Positions 8,116 to 16,515 are shown, counted from the first letter of the stretch. The stretch: 23,223 bases of DNA from an uncultured Clostridia bacterium (GCA_947565865.1 CANOHT010000040.1:1-23223); one strand, 5' to 3'. The notes: generated by a model not told the origin, from the sequence alone. Numbers and translations are program-made.

Positions 8116-9120
8116 TTATCGGACGGAATCGCGAAGGCGCAGCCCGGCCTTCAGCACCACGTTTTGCGGCGGCGCGCCGCGCTCCATCATGTCGGCCAGG
8201 ACGCGCAGGCTTTCCCGGGCGATGGCCGCCACGGGCTGCTCCACGGTGGTCAGCCGGGGGATGAAGTACTTGCCCATCTCCGTGCCGTCAAAGCCGAAAA
8301 CGCTCACGTCCTGGGGGACGTCGCGGCCCAGATCCTTCAGCGCGCGGATGACGCCCAGGGCCATGGCGTCCGACATGCAGAAGACCGCCGTGGTATCGGG
8401 CCGCTGACGGAAAAAGGTCTTGGCCGCTTCAAACGCGCCCTCCATGGAAAACCTGGTTTCCACATAGCGGGTTTCGTCGAAGGTCTGGCCGATTCGGCGG
8501 AAGGCGTCCAGCACACCCAGGTAGCGCAGGGAGAGGTTATCGCCCTCCATGCGGCTGCCCCCGAAGACCGCCACACGCCGATGCCCGCTCTGAAGCAGGT
8601 AGGCCATCGCCTGGCAGGCCATGGCCCGGTCATCAATGGAGACGGAGGAGGCGCGGGGGAGTCGGTTCAGCCCCACGTCCACCGTGGCGAAGACCATGGG
8701 CACGTCCACGCCCCTGAGCACGGCGGCCCGCTCGTCAATGCGGCTGCCCACAAAGATCAGCCCGCCGACCCGCTTTTCATGCAAAAGCCGAAGGGCCGCC
8801 TGAAATTCATCCGCCTTCTCGTCGATAAACTCCAGCAGGAGAGCGGCCTTGCCGTCCCGGCCGATGGTCATCATCGCTTCGGCCAGCGCGGCGAGGAACG
8901 GATTTTGATGGCCGCGCAGTATCACCGCCACCACGTCCGCGTCCAGCTGCTTGAGGCCCCGGGCGTTGGCGTTGCCCACAAAGTGGCACTCCGCCATCAC
9001 GCGCTCCACCTTCTCCCTGGTTTCGCGGCTGACATCCGGCCGGTGGTTCAGCACCCGGGAAACGGTGGTCACGCTGACACCGGCCTTGCGGGCGATGTCC
9101 CTGATGGTGTAAATCTTCAC
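8116..9120 (-). CDS. LacI-family transcriptional regulator of the maltose locus
   Basis: A 334-residue DNA-binding regulator. Residues 3-25 form the classic LacI helix-turn-helix (YTIRDIARKAGVSVTTVSRV), followed by the hinge and a periplasmic-binding-like sugar-sensing domain (about residues 60-330). The start is GTG at 9120 with AAGGGAGG upstream. It is the first gene before malE on the same strand and is very probably a MalR-type regulator of this operon that responds to a maltodextrin; the ligand is inferred from context. A LacI-type near-palindrome lies in its own leader at 9178-9189, just after the predicted transcription start, which suggests autorepression. Confidence 0.92.
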   Translation of the reverse strand: MKIYTIRDIARKAGVSVTTVSRVLNHRPDVSRETREKVERVMAECHFVGNANARGLKQLDADVVAVILRGHQNPFLAALAEAMMTIGRDGKAALLLEFIDEKADEFQAALRLLHEKRVGGLIFVGSRIDERAAVLRGVDVPMVFATVDVGLNRLPRASSVSIDDRAMACQAMAYLLQSGHRRVAVFGGSRMEGDNLSLRYLGVLDAFRRIGQTFDETRYVETRFSMEGAFEAAKTFFRQRPDTTAVFCMSDAMALGVIRALKDLGRDVPQDVSVFGFDGTEMGKYFIPRLTTVEQPVAAIARESLRVLADMMERGAPPQNVVLKAGLRLRDSVR

Positions 9121-9177
9121 TTGGACACCTCCCTTTCAGCGGCGCTCCATGGCGAGAGGCTTTTCGGCATCGTTTCC

Positions 9178-9189
9178 GATAACGTTTTC
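9178..9189. promoter_or_regulatory. Candidate LacI-family operator
   Basis: GATAACGTTTTC is a near-palindrome with a central CG step and one mismatch between half-sites, the shape of LacI/CcpA-family operators. It lies about 6 bases downstream of the start predicted from the promoter at 9202-9230, so bound repressor would block initiation or early elongation. A related partial half-site (ATCGTTTCCGAT) abuts it at 9169-9180. Confidence 0.55.
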
Positions 9190-9201
9190 ATTGGCAAGGT
9201 C

Positions 9202-9230
9202 AGAATATCACGCCCTTTGGTTGTTGTCAA
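9202..9230 (-). promoter_or_regulatory. Sigma-A-type promoter of the regulator/mal operon
   Basis: On the minus strand a perfect -35 TTGACA (9225-9230) is separated by 17 bases from TATTCT (9202-9207). Transcription should begin near 9195 and read into the LacI-type regulator and probably on into malEFG, the amylase and malQ. Confidence 0.8.
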
Positions 9231-9390
9231 TAGTGTAATTGGTATTTTATTAGAAAAACTTGACGAATCGAGCCAAAAAGGCATGACGGAGAGTCAGCGC
9301 TGCTGTTCTGTGGGAAGGGGAGGAGCGTGGCAAGCGTAGGATGCCTGGCTCCCTCATAGACTGTATGGCAGCCCCGGCTGACCAGGCCGC

Positions 9391-9418
9391 TTGCAAGTCG
9401 GGAGAAATATGGTATAAT
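9391..9418 (+). promoter_or_regulatory. Extended -10 promoter of the two-gene operon
   Basis: TTGCAA at 9391-9396, a 16-base spacer, then TATAAT at 9413-9418 preceded by TGG (an extended -10). It faces right, about 60 bases before the GTG of the coiled-coil gene, and is divergent from the regulator promoter. The 9121-9481 spacer is otherwise empty of genes. Confidence 0.75.
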
Positions 9419-9481
9419 GAGCATAAGGCAGGCCGAGGTCTCGGCTGACCGGCATGACGGCATGGAAGGGAGCGAGCGCCC

Positions 9482-9907
9482 GTGAGCGAGCAGAGGAATG
9501 TCAGCAAGCCTGTCCAGCTGTGGAACAGCGCGGTCAAGGCGGTCAAGGGCGAGAACACCGGCGCCCTGGTGGAGCAGTTCACCGCGGAGATGACCCTGGT
9601 GGCCGAGGGCCTGTGCGAGGATCAGGCCCGGCTGCGTCAGGCGGTGGAGGAAGTCCGCCGGGAGGCGGACGCGGCCCGGCAGAGCCTGCGCAGCGAGCAG
9701 CAGGCCATCGACAGAACCATCCAGGAAAACCAGCGGGACATCGACCGCCGTCTGGATGACATCGACCGCCGCCTGGGCGCCCTGGAGGCCCGCAAGGCGC
9801 CCTCCGCCAAGATTAAAAACAAGGGCCTGATGGGTCAGGCCATCATTCTGGCAGGCATCATCTGCGGCACATGGCTGGCCGTCACGATCCTGAACCTGCT
9901 GCGATAA
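9482..9907 (+). CDS. Coiled-coil protein with a C-terminal membrane anchor, function unknown
   Basis: A 141-residue protein that I do not recognise. Residues about 40-105 are strongly charged and heptad-like (QAIDRTIQENQRDIDRRLDD), predicting a long coiled coil. Residues about 117-140 (AIILAGIICGTWLAVTILNL) form a single transmembrane helix, so the protein is probably tail-anchored with its coil in the cytoplasm. The start is GTG at 9482 with GGAAGGGAG upstream. It is followed after 15 bases by a second small gene in the same operon, under the extended -10 promoter at 9391-9418. It may act as a membrane-tethered scaffold, but nothing in the sequence gives a specific role. Confidence 0.82.
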   Translation: MSEQRNVSKPVQLWNSAVKAVKGENTGALVEQFTAEMTLVAEGLCEDQARLRQAVEEVRREADAARQSLRSEQQAIDRTIQENQRDIDRRLDDIDRRLGALEARKAPSAKIKNKGLMGQAIILAGIICGTWLAVTILNLLR

Positions 9908-9922
9908 AGGGTGAAGGCACGG

Positions 9923-10447
9923 ATGAAAACCTATGAGGAAATGGTGGCGGAGTACCGCCGCCGCCAGCATGACACGGTGGTGGACGCCATCGCCACGGGG
10001 CTGACCTACATGGACGAAATGGCCGTGGAGGCGGGGCTGCTGGAGGAAGCGGGGCTGATGACGGAGCTTTCCGAGTCCGTCTGCACGGCGCTGCCCTTCG
10101 TGATGATCGCCGCCACGGAGGGGAGCAAGGTGCTTCTGGGGCGCAAGCCCGGCAAAACCGGCGTGATGGACGGCGCTTACCGCATGGTCAAGACCGGCGC
10201 TGCCCTGAGCGTGGGCGGCGCGGTGGCTTCCATGGCGGGCTTCTGGGCCGCGCTGCCGGTGACGATGGGGGTTCGCGCGCTGTTTGACCGCTACCGTTCC
10301 AAGGCCCTGACCGGGCTCAGGGTGCAGGGGCGCATCGGCCGCCTTCAGGAGCTGAACAGCTTCCTGCGCAAGGCGGACGCCGTGACCACGGCCGTGAAGA
10401 CGCCCGCGGAGGGTATGGTGGTGCAGGCACCCGCCATGGTGGAGTAA
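9923..10447 (+). CDS. Conserved-looking hydrophobic protein, function unknown
   Basis: A 174-residue protein of no family I can name. The first 70 residues are acidic and helical (YEEMVAEYRRRQHDTVVDAI), and residues about 75-85 and 105-135 are Gly/Ala-rich and hydrophobic (GAALSVGGAVASMAGFWAAL), suggesting membrane association or a glycine-zipper-like hairpin. The C-terminus is again helical. I chose ATG at 9923, which has AAGGGTG and GAAGG upstream; an in-frame GTG at 9911 lies too close to its AAAGG. It is the second gene of the operon starting at 9482, so the two products may work together at the membrane. The tandem repeat array begins about 35 bases after its stop. Confidence 0.75.
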   Translation: MKTYEEMVAEYRRRQHDTVVDAIATGLTYMDEMAVEAGLLEEAGLMTELSESVCTALPFVMIAATEGSKVLLGRKPGKTGVMDGAYRMVKTGAALSVGGAVASMAGFWAALPVTMGVRALFDRYRSKALTGLRVQGRIGRLQELNSFLRKADAVTTAVKTPAEGMVVQAPAMVE

Positions 10448-10469
10448 GGCGGTGCGGACGAGGGGGACA

Positions 10470-10788
10470 TTGGCCCAGGGTGCTGCCAGCGCTGTCAAGG
10501 CGCGCTTGCGTGTATGATGGGTGAACGGCGAGGACATAGGCCACTGGGTTTTGCCAGCGCTGCCAAGGCGCGCGGTGCGTGTATGATGGGGACATGGCCG
10601 GGACATAGGCCCCAGGGTGCTGCCAGCGCTGTCAAGGCGCGCTTGCGTGTATGATGGGTGAACAGCGAGGACAGCGCCCCACGGGTGTTGCCAGCGCTGT
10701 CAAGGTGCGCTGTGCGTGTATGATGGGTGAACGGCGGGGACAGCGGTCCACGGGTGTTGCCAGCGCTGTCAAGGTGCGCCCGCATGAT
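10470..10788. repeat. Five-copy 68-69 bp tandem repeat
   Basis: Five units share the core TGCCAGCGCTGTCAAGG, at 10484, 10552, 10621, 10689 and 10758, spaced 68, 69, 68 and 69 bases. A second conserved block, GCGTGTATGATGGGTGAAC, fills the space between. The core contains the palindrome CAGCGCTG. The whole unit is repeated with no unique spacer, so it is not a CRISPR array, and the period is not a multiple of three. It lies between the stop of the unknown gene at 10447 and the terminator at 10845, so it would be in that transcript's 3' untranslated region. Confidence 0.88.
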
Positions 10789-10844
10789 CGGTTTGCCGCG
10801 CTGTCGGCCTGCGTGAACGGCAGCATCCATGAATTGAAGACGAG

Positions 10845-10882
10845 AAGCGCCGGGAGCCTGTCGAGGGTTTCCCGGCGCTTTT
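10845..10882 (+). terminator. Rho-independent terminator
   Basis: An 11-bp perfect stem (AAGCGCCGGGA at 10845-10855 with 10870-10880) with a 14-base loop, followed by a short TTTT. It ends the rightward transcript of the 9482-10447 operon after the 68-bp array. Confidence 0.75.
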
Positions 10883-11770
10883 GTCGATGGAGCGATCTTC
10901 AAAGAGGTCGGTGGCTTTATGGCCGGGGGCAGATGGGCTTCCCATTCCCACGAGGAGCCTTTGCGAACCGGGCCGCAGGCAAGGGATGAGCGGAGGTGAT
11001 GTCATTCCAGGCGTGACGGAGGGGCAGCAGTCATGAGACGGACGGGCATCGGCATCCGCCCCCCAGCATGTCAGGCGGGAGCACAGTCAGGAGGCAAGCA
11101 AGTATAAGCGACCGCCCCACCTGGTCAGACGAGCGGGAGCGAAGCCATGAAATAAGTGAGCATAGGTGACCACCATCCCCAGCCTGTCAGGCGGGAGCAC
11201 AGTCAGGAGGCAAGCAAGTATAAGCGACCGGCCACCTGGTCAAACGAGCGGGAGCGAAGCCATGAAATAAGTGAGCACAGGTGCCCAACATCCCTGGCCT
11301 GGCCGGGCGGGAGCACAGCCGAGAGGCAAGCAGGCATAAGCGACCGCCCTACCTGGTCAGACGAGCGGGAGCGTAGCCATGGAATAGGTGAGCATAGGTG
11401 ACCCCATTCCCGGCCTGGCGGGTGGGAGCACATACCATGAGCCGGGCAGGCATGGGTATCCGCCATCCCCCGGTCAGGTGAATGGGGCCGCAGCATGAGC
11501 CACGCAAGGGGAGGGGGCAGCCATCCCCAGCCTGTCGGCGGGAACACAGCCAGAAGGCAAGCAGGCATAAGCGACCGCCCCACCTGGTCAGACGAGCGGA
11601 AGCGAAGCCATGAAATAAGTGAGCATAGGTGACCCCATCCCCAGCCTGTCGACGGGAGCACAGCCGAGAGGCAAGCAAGTATAAGCGACCGCCCCACCTG
11701 GTCAGACGAGCGGGAGCGTAGCCATGAAATAGGTGAGCATAGGTGCCCACCATCCCTGGCCTGGCCGGGC

Positions 11771-12130
11771 GGGAGCACATACCATGAGTCGGGCAGGCAT
11801 TGCTATCCGCCATCCCCCGGTCAGGTGAATGGGGCCGCAGCATGAGCCACGCAAGGGGAGGGGGCAGCCATCCCCAGCCTGTCGGCGGGAACACAGCCAG
11901 AAGGCAAGCAGGGCGGAGGTGCCGCCAACTTTAGCAAGATGGGCAGGAACACAGCCATTAGCTGGGCAAGCGTAGGCGACGCCATTCCCGGCTTGGTCGA
12001 TGGGATTGTATACCAAGAGCCGAGCGGAAAACAGCGCCTCCAACCCCGGCAAAACGGGTGGAACCGCAGGCATGAGCCGCGCAAGGGGGCTGCTACCCCA
12101 GCCTGGCGGGCGGGAGCACATATCATGAGC
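11771..12130. repeat. Higher-order block of the 58-bp array, copy 1
   Basis: This six-to-seven-unit block recurs almost unchanged at 12689-13048, an offset of 918 bases. It includes the unusual units with TTTAGCAAGATGGGCAGGAA and GATTGTATACCAAGAGCC, which occur only in these two places. The array therefore grew recently by duplicating large blocks as well as by single-unit slippage. Confidence 0.85.
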
Positions 12131-12688
12131 CGAGCAGGCATTGCCATCCGCCATCCCCCGGTCAGGTGAATGGGGCCGCAGCATGAGCCACGCAAGGGGA
12201 GGGGGCAGCCATCCCCAGCCTGTCGGTGGGAACACAGTCAGGAGGCAAGCAGGCATAAGTGACCGCCCTACCTGGTCAGACGAGCGGGAGCGTAGCCATG
12301 GAATAGGTGAGCATAAGCGCCCAACATCCCTGGCCTGGCGGGCGGGAGCACAGCCAGGAGGCAAGCAGGGCGGGGGTACCGCCATCCCGGGCAAGACGTG
12401 CAGGAGCGAAGCCATGAAATAAGTGAGCATAGGTGACCCCATCCCCAGTCCGTCGGCGGGAGCACAGCCGCGAGGCAAGCAAGTATAAGCGACCGCCCCA
12501 CCTGGTCAGACGAGCGGGAGCGTAGCCATGAAATAGGTGAGCATAGGTGCCCACCATCCCTGGCTTGGCGGGCGGGAACACAGCCAGGAGGCAAGCAGGC
12601 ATAAGCGACCGCCCTACCTGGTCAGACGAGCGGGAGCGTAGCCATGGAATAGGTGAGCATAGGTGACCCCATTCCCGGCCTGGCGGGT

Positions 12689-13048
12689 GGGAGCACATAC
12701 CATGAGCCGGGCAGGCATGGGTATCCGCCATCCCCCGGTCAGGTGAATGGGGCCGCAGCATGAGCCACGCAAGGGGAGGGGGCAGCCATCCCCAGCCTGT
12801 CGGCGGGAACACAGCCAGAAGGCAAGCAGGGCGGAGGTGCCGCCAACTTTAGCAAGATGGGCAGGAACACAGCCATTAGCTGGGCAAGCGTAGGCGACGC
12901 CATTCCCGGCTTGGTCGATGGGATTGTATACCAAGAGCCGAGCGGAAAACAGCGCCTCCAACCCCGGCAAAACGGGTGGAACCGCAGGCATGAGCCGCGC
13001 AAGGGGGCTGCTACCCCAGCCTGGCGGGCGGGCGCACATACCATGAAC
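12689..13048. repeat. Higher-order block of the 58-bp array, copy 2
   Basis: The second copy of the block at 11771-12130. A few base changes occur near the two ends (for example GTC versus GCC in the first unit), while the middle is essentially identical. It forms the right end of the array, just before the tRNA terminator region. Confidence 0.85.
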
Positions 13049-13243
13049 CGCAGGCATGGGCATCCGCCATCCCCGCCCTGACAGACAGGCGCGCGCAGCC
13101 CAAAGCCAAGGATCAGATCATCAGTGACGCCCCCACGGCCCTTCCAACTCTTCCTGCGGCCATGACAAGGCCGGCCTTAGGGGCGCGGCGGGGTGGACGG
13201 AGCCGGGGCGGGGAAGGGGCGGCTGCCTATTTCGAGGGCATGC

Positions 13244-13271
13244 AAAAAAGCGACCCTTTGCAGGATCGCTT
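13244..13271 (-). terminator. Rho-independent terminator of the tRNA operon
   Basis: On the minus strand AAGCGATCC pairs with GGGTCGCTT around a six-base loop and is followed by a T-run. The one imperfect pair is a U-G wobble on the minus-strand RNA but a C-A mismatch on the other strand, which supports the leftward direction. It starts 5 bases after the tRNA(Met) 3' end. Confidence 0.88.
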
Positions 13272-13275
13272 TTCG

Positions 13276-13349
13276 TGGCTCAAATAGGATTCGAACCTAT
13301 GACACTTCGGGTATGAACCGAATGCTCTGGCCAACTGAGCTATTGAGCC
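13276..13349 (-). tRNA. tRNA-Met (CAT), elongator
   Basis: It folds as a cloverleaf: acceptor GGCTCAA with TTGAGCC, D-arm TAGCTCAGTTGGCCAGAGCA, anticodon arm TTCGG-TTCATAC-CCGAA, and T-arm with GGTTCGAATCC. The anticodon is CAT and the discriminator is A; CCA is not encoded. The GGTTCATACC loop context matches elongator methionine tRNAs better than the tRNA-Ile with modified CAT, though the latter is not strictly excluded. Confidence 0.93.
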
Positions 13350-13353
13350 AAGA

Positions 13354-13430
<77 letters not shown>

Positions 13431-13459
13431 TCATTGTCACCTCGGCGGCGACAAAAGTT

Positions 13460-13488
13460 ATTTTACACCATCTTGTCCAGGTTGTCAA
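13460..13488 (-). promoter_or_regulatory. Promoter of the tRNA operon
   Basis: On the minus strand TTGACA (13483-13488), 17 bases, then TAAAAT (13460-13465). Transcription would start about 20 bases before the initiator tRNA. It lies in the spacer after the GT1 gene, so the tRNAs do not depend on the glycosyltransferase transcript. Confidence 0.85.
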
Positions 13489-13555
13489 TAGCTTTTCAAA
13501 GATTTCTTTCGCTTATTTTGTCAGGGCTTCGGGAAAGCGGAAAGCATCGGGGGAA

Positions 13556-14818
13556 TCACGGGACGTCCTGCTTCCAGCGGGCGATTTCCTGCTCCACCAG
13601 ATCGGCGGCCCGGATGACGCCGCCTTCCAGCCGCATCCGTTCTGCCAATTCCTGGGCGGCCACCTGGTATTTGCGGTTGGTGGTCAGGTGGACCAGGCCC
13701 TGGGTCAGCCGCTGCACGGTCAATCTGTCGCGGGCGATGGGCTTGGGGCCGCAGCCCAGGGCGTAGACCCGGTTGCCCCAGAAGGGCTGATCCCCGCCGA
13801 AGGGAACCACCAGCGTGGGCTTGCCCGCCCTCAGCCCGGCGGCAGTGGTGCCCGCGCCGCCATGGTGCACCACCGCGGACACCCGGGGGAACAGCCAGTC
13901 GTGGGGCACATAATCGGCGATGTAGACCCGTTTGCTGCTGTGGACGCCGATGCTGCCGCCCCAGCCCATGCTGATGACGGCCCGCACCTTGGCCGCCCGC
14001 ACGGCCCGGAGCACGGTGGTGAAGGTCTTGTTCATGTTGCCGCTGACCATGGAGCCGAAGCCGATGTAAATGGGCGGCTCCCCGGCGGCCATGAAGTCCG
14101 CCAGAGCCTGGGGAGGCGTCCAGTCGCAGGGCGTCTCGTCGTACCAGAAGCCCGTGAGATGGATGTGCTCGTCCCATGCCTTGGGCCGGGGGAACACCAG
14201 GGGGCTCATGGCGTAAATCACCGGGACGGTATGGCCGCCCACGCGGTAGTTCGGCTTGGTCTGGATTTTGCGCAGGGTCATGCCGTTGTCCCTGCGCCAT
14301 TGGGTCAGGTAGCGCTTCTCCAGCACGCCGATGAGCATGTAGCCCAGCCGGTAGGACGCCTTGTTCCACGTCTTGCCCCACTTCTGCCCCGGGGCGGAGG
14401 AAATGGGCGTGATGTCGTTGGGGTCCATGGGGTAGTAGTGGGTCTGGATGCAGGGGATGCGGTACTTTTCCGCGATGGAATAGTACAGGCTGCCGAAGTA
14501 GGTACACAGCAAGGCGTCGGCGTCGGCGCAGGCGCGGGTCAGATCCTCCAGCACCGCCGGGGCGATGTCGCGGATGGACTTTTCCACCTGCCACAGGTAG
14601 GAGACGCCCTTGGCCCCCGGCTTCATCAGGTTTGCCATGATGGCGACCACATCCCCCGCCAGGGGCTGAAAGCGAAGCCCCGCGTCCTCCACCATGGCCT
14701 GAAAGGAAGCGAAGGAGGCGATGGTGATATCATGGCCCCGCCGGCGCAGCTCCCGGCCCAGAAGCATGTAGGGCCGCACATCGCCCGTGGAGCCCAGGGC
14801 GATCATGGTGATTTTCAT
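13556..14818 (-). CDS. GT1/GT28-type UDP-sugar glycosyltransferase
   Basis: A 420-residue enzyme of the GT-B fold family that includes sterol and macrolide glucosyltransferases. The N-terminal half begins MKITMIALGSTGDVRPYMLL, the G-rich acceptor-domain start of this family. The C-terminal half has PIYIGFGSM and the donor-binding signature HHGGAGTTAAGLRAGKPTLV followed by PFGGDQPFWG. It probably adds a sugar from a nucleotide donor to a lipid or other small acceptor at the cytoplasmic face of the membrane. I chose ATG at 14818 because AAGGAGG lies upstream; that ATG overlaps the GT2 stop as ATGA, so the two are translationally coupled. The acceptor is unknown. Confidence 0.9.
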   Translation of the reverse strand: MKITMIALGSTGDVRPYMLLGRELRRRGHDITIASFASFQAMVEDAGLRFQPLAGDVVAIMANLMKPGAKGVSYLWQVEKSIRDIAPAVLEDLTRACADADALLCTYFGSLYYSIAEKYRIPCIQTHYYPMDPNDITPISSAPGQKWGKTWNKASYRLGYMLIGVLEKRYLTQWRRDNGMTLRKIQTKPNYRVGGHTVPVIYAMSPLVFPRPKAWDEHIHLTGFWYDETPCDWTPPQALADFMAAGEPPIYIGFGSMVSGNMNKTFTTVLRAVRAAKVRAVISMGWGGSIGVHSSKRVYIADYVPHDWLFPRVSAVVHHGGAGTTAAGLRAGKPTLVVPFGGDQPFWGNRVYALGCGPKPIARDRLTVQRLTQGLVHLTTNRKYQVAAQELAERMRLEGGVIRAADLVEQEIARWKQDVP

Positions 14819-16482
14819 GTTGCATCCTCCTTCCTTGCCTTCAGGAGAAGCTCCCGGCTGAGGCTGCCGTTGGCGCGCTCGCGGGAGAACCAGGCGCTGT
14901 AACAGGGATCGTGCATACCGCCGTGGGCCTTGCGGAAGGCGGCCTCGTCCTCCCGATCCCGGTCGCTGGTCAGGAGCAGCCAGGCGCGGCTTTGGCACAG
15001 CGCCCCGGCATGGGGCGTGAAGACATGGCGCAGGCCCTTTTCGCCCAGGCGCAGGCACCAGTCAACGGCGCCCAGGCCCCCGTGATACCGCTCGTCAAAG
15101 GGGATGAAGTGATCCCGGCGGATCATCAGGCACAGCGCCGATACCGCGGCGACATTGTGGCTCTGACGCATCAGCAGATGCCAGCCCCCCGCTCTGCGCG
15201 GAAGGCCGCGCTCCCTGCACACGGCCGCGCCCTTCATGCCCACCGCGAAGCCGCCGTGGGTAATGCGCCCCCGCCGGTTCCACATCACGGGCGTCACAGC
15301 CCCCACGTCGTCCCGCTGGGCGTACATCATCAGCTCGGTCATCCAGCCCGGGGTTCGCGGGAGCACCGTTTCATCCACAAACAGTAGCATGTCGCCCCTG
15401 GCCCTGGCGGCGGCCTGATTCATGGCGGCGTAGCGGTTCGCCGCGACGTCCGCCGTCAGCCATTCGGCGTCCTCCGGGGCGGAGGCGGCCAGGGCCTCGC
15501 GGCACTTGTCCGTCTTTCTGCCCATCAGGATGACGCTGATCCGGGGCTGCCCCTTGATGGCGTAATGAAGGCGGAGCATGCCGTCCTCCACCGTCACGTC
15601 CGCGGGCCAGCCGATGCGCCGGGTGTGCTCCTCAACGGCGCGGCGGGCGGCCTGAATACATTTTTCCAGGTTCTGGTGGCTGGCTGACGAGCCCACCGTC
15701 CGCCAATGATACAGGATGCGCGGAAGATGGACAATGCTGTCCGTGTGCTCCGCGATGCGCAGGGCCAGGTCGTGATCCTGCGAGCCGTCGAAGGCGGGCC
15801 GGAGCCCCCCCACGGCGTCGAGCAGGCTTCGCCGCATGGCCATCAGGTGGCAGATGTAGTTGCCGGAGCGCAGATTGTCGGGGCAGAAGTCCGGCTTGAA
15901 ATGGGGGTCCGTGTGCCTGGCGCCGTCCTCCGTCACCTTGTCCTCATCGGAATAGATCATGTCCGGCTGATGGGCGAGGATGGCCTCGGCCACCCGGTAC
16001 AGGGCGTCGGGGGTCAGCAGATCGTCATGGTCGCAAAGAACGATCCAGTCGCCCCTGGCCATGTCAAGGGCCAGGTTGGTATTGCCCGAAATGCCCTCGT
16101 TGCGCTGGCCATGCAGGACGCGGATGCGGGGATCGAGGGCCGCGAGGGCATCCAGCGCCTCGATGGTGTCCGCGCGGCTGGACATACCGTCGTACAGGCA
16201 GGCCTCCCAGTGGGGGTAGGTCTGGGCCAGGAAGGAATCCGCCAGGGCGCTCAGCAGCTCCGGCCGGGTGTTGTAAATGGGCACCACGATGCTGATAAGC
16301 CCCGCGTCAATCGGCTTTTCCCGCTGACGGCTAAGCTCCTCCTCCGTTGGCTGAATGCGCCGCCACGCCCGGTCATAGACGCGGAACACCCGCTCCCATG
16401 CCTTTTCCGCCGTGTGACGCAGCATGTAGGCCAGGCCGTACCGCCTGATGTAATCCTGAACCCGCCGAATCAAGCCGGGCAT
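14815..16482 (-). CDS. Two-domain GT2 glycosyltransferase
   Basis: A 555-residue cytoplasmic or membrane-associated enzyme with two GT-A domains, resembling O-antigen and rhamnan biosynthesis transferases. Domain 1 (about residues 60-290) starts ISIVVPIYNTRPELLSAL and has the metal-binding VLCDHDDLLTPDAL and later YSDEDK and FDGSQDHDLALRI. Domain 2 (about 300-535) starts RISVILMGRK and has LLFVDETVLP and a less canonical active site. The start was chosen at ATG 16482, which has GGAAG at eight bases; an in-frame GTG at 16491 lies too close to the site. It is the first gene of the operon with the GT1 enzyme and likely helps build a cell-surface glycan. Confidence 0.9.
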   Translation of the reverse strand: MPGLIRRVQDYIRRYGLAYMLRHTAEKAWERVFRVYDRAWRRIQPTEEELSRQREKPIDAGLISIVVPIYNTRPELLSALADSFLAQTYPHWEACLYDGMSSRADTIEALDALAALDPRIRVLHGQRNEGISGNTNLALDMARGDWIVLCDHDDLLTPDALYRVAEAILAHQPDMIYSDEDKVTEDGARHTDPHFKPDFCPDNLRSGNYICHLMAMRRSLLDAVGGLRPAFDGSQDHDLALRIAEHTDSIVHLPRILYHWRTVGSSASHQNLEKCIQAARRAVEEHTRRIGWPADVTVEDGMLRLHYAIKGQPRISVILMGRKTDKCREALAASAPEDAEWLTADVAANRYAAMNQAAARARGDMLLFVDETVLPRTPGWMTELMMYAQRDDVGAVTPVMWNRRGRITHGGFAVGMKGAAVCRERGLPRRAGGWHLLMRQSHNVAAVSALCLMIRRDHFIPFDERYHGGLGAVDWCLRLGEKGLRHVFTPHAGALCQSRAWLLLTSDRDREDEAAFRKAHGGMHDPCYSAWFSRERANGSLSRELLLKARKEDAT

Positions 16483-16515
16483 TCCGCTCACTTCCTTCCT
16501 GTGTGCCTGTTTGTT

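Larger units (their letters stand above)
10970..13080. repeat. Satellite-like array of about 36 degenerate 58-bp units
   Basis: A 2.1-kb array with GGGAGC/GGGAAC anchors spaced 56-59 bases, for example at 11077, 11135, 11193, 11250, 11309, 11367, 11424, 11540, 11598, 11654, 11712, 11771, 11887 and 12228, 12286, 12344. Two main unit types often alternate: one with GAGCGAAGCCATGAAATA, the other with GAGCACAGCCGAGAGGCAAG. A third type has ATGGGGCCGCAGCATGAGCC. Units at the left end (10970-11060) are decayed. The period is not a multiple of three, so the long open frames on the minus strand only reflect an absence of stop codons. I see no gene, promoter or mobile-element ends in it. Confidence 0.9.

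Noticed and set aside
11203..13063. Long overlapping open frames on the minus strand through the 58-bp array, up to about 258 codons
   Set aside because: The repeat period is not a multiple of three, the same sequence is open in several frames, and no ribosome binding sites or family features are seen. They reflect repeats that lack stop codons.
10470..13080. CRISPR array
   Set aside because: The full unit is repeated with gradual divergence, with no short identical repeats separated by unique spacers, and no cas genes are present.
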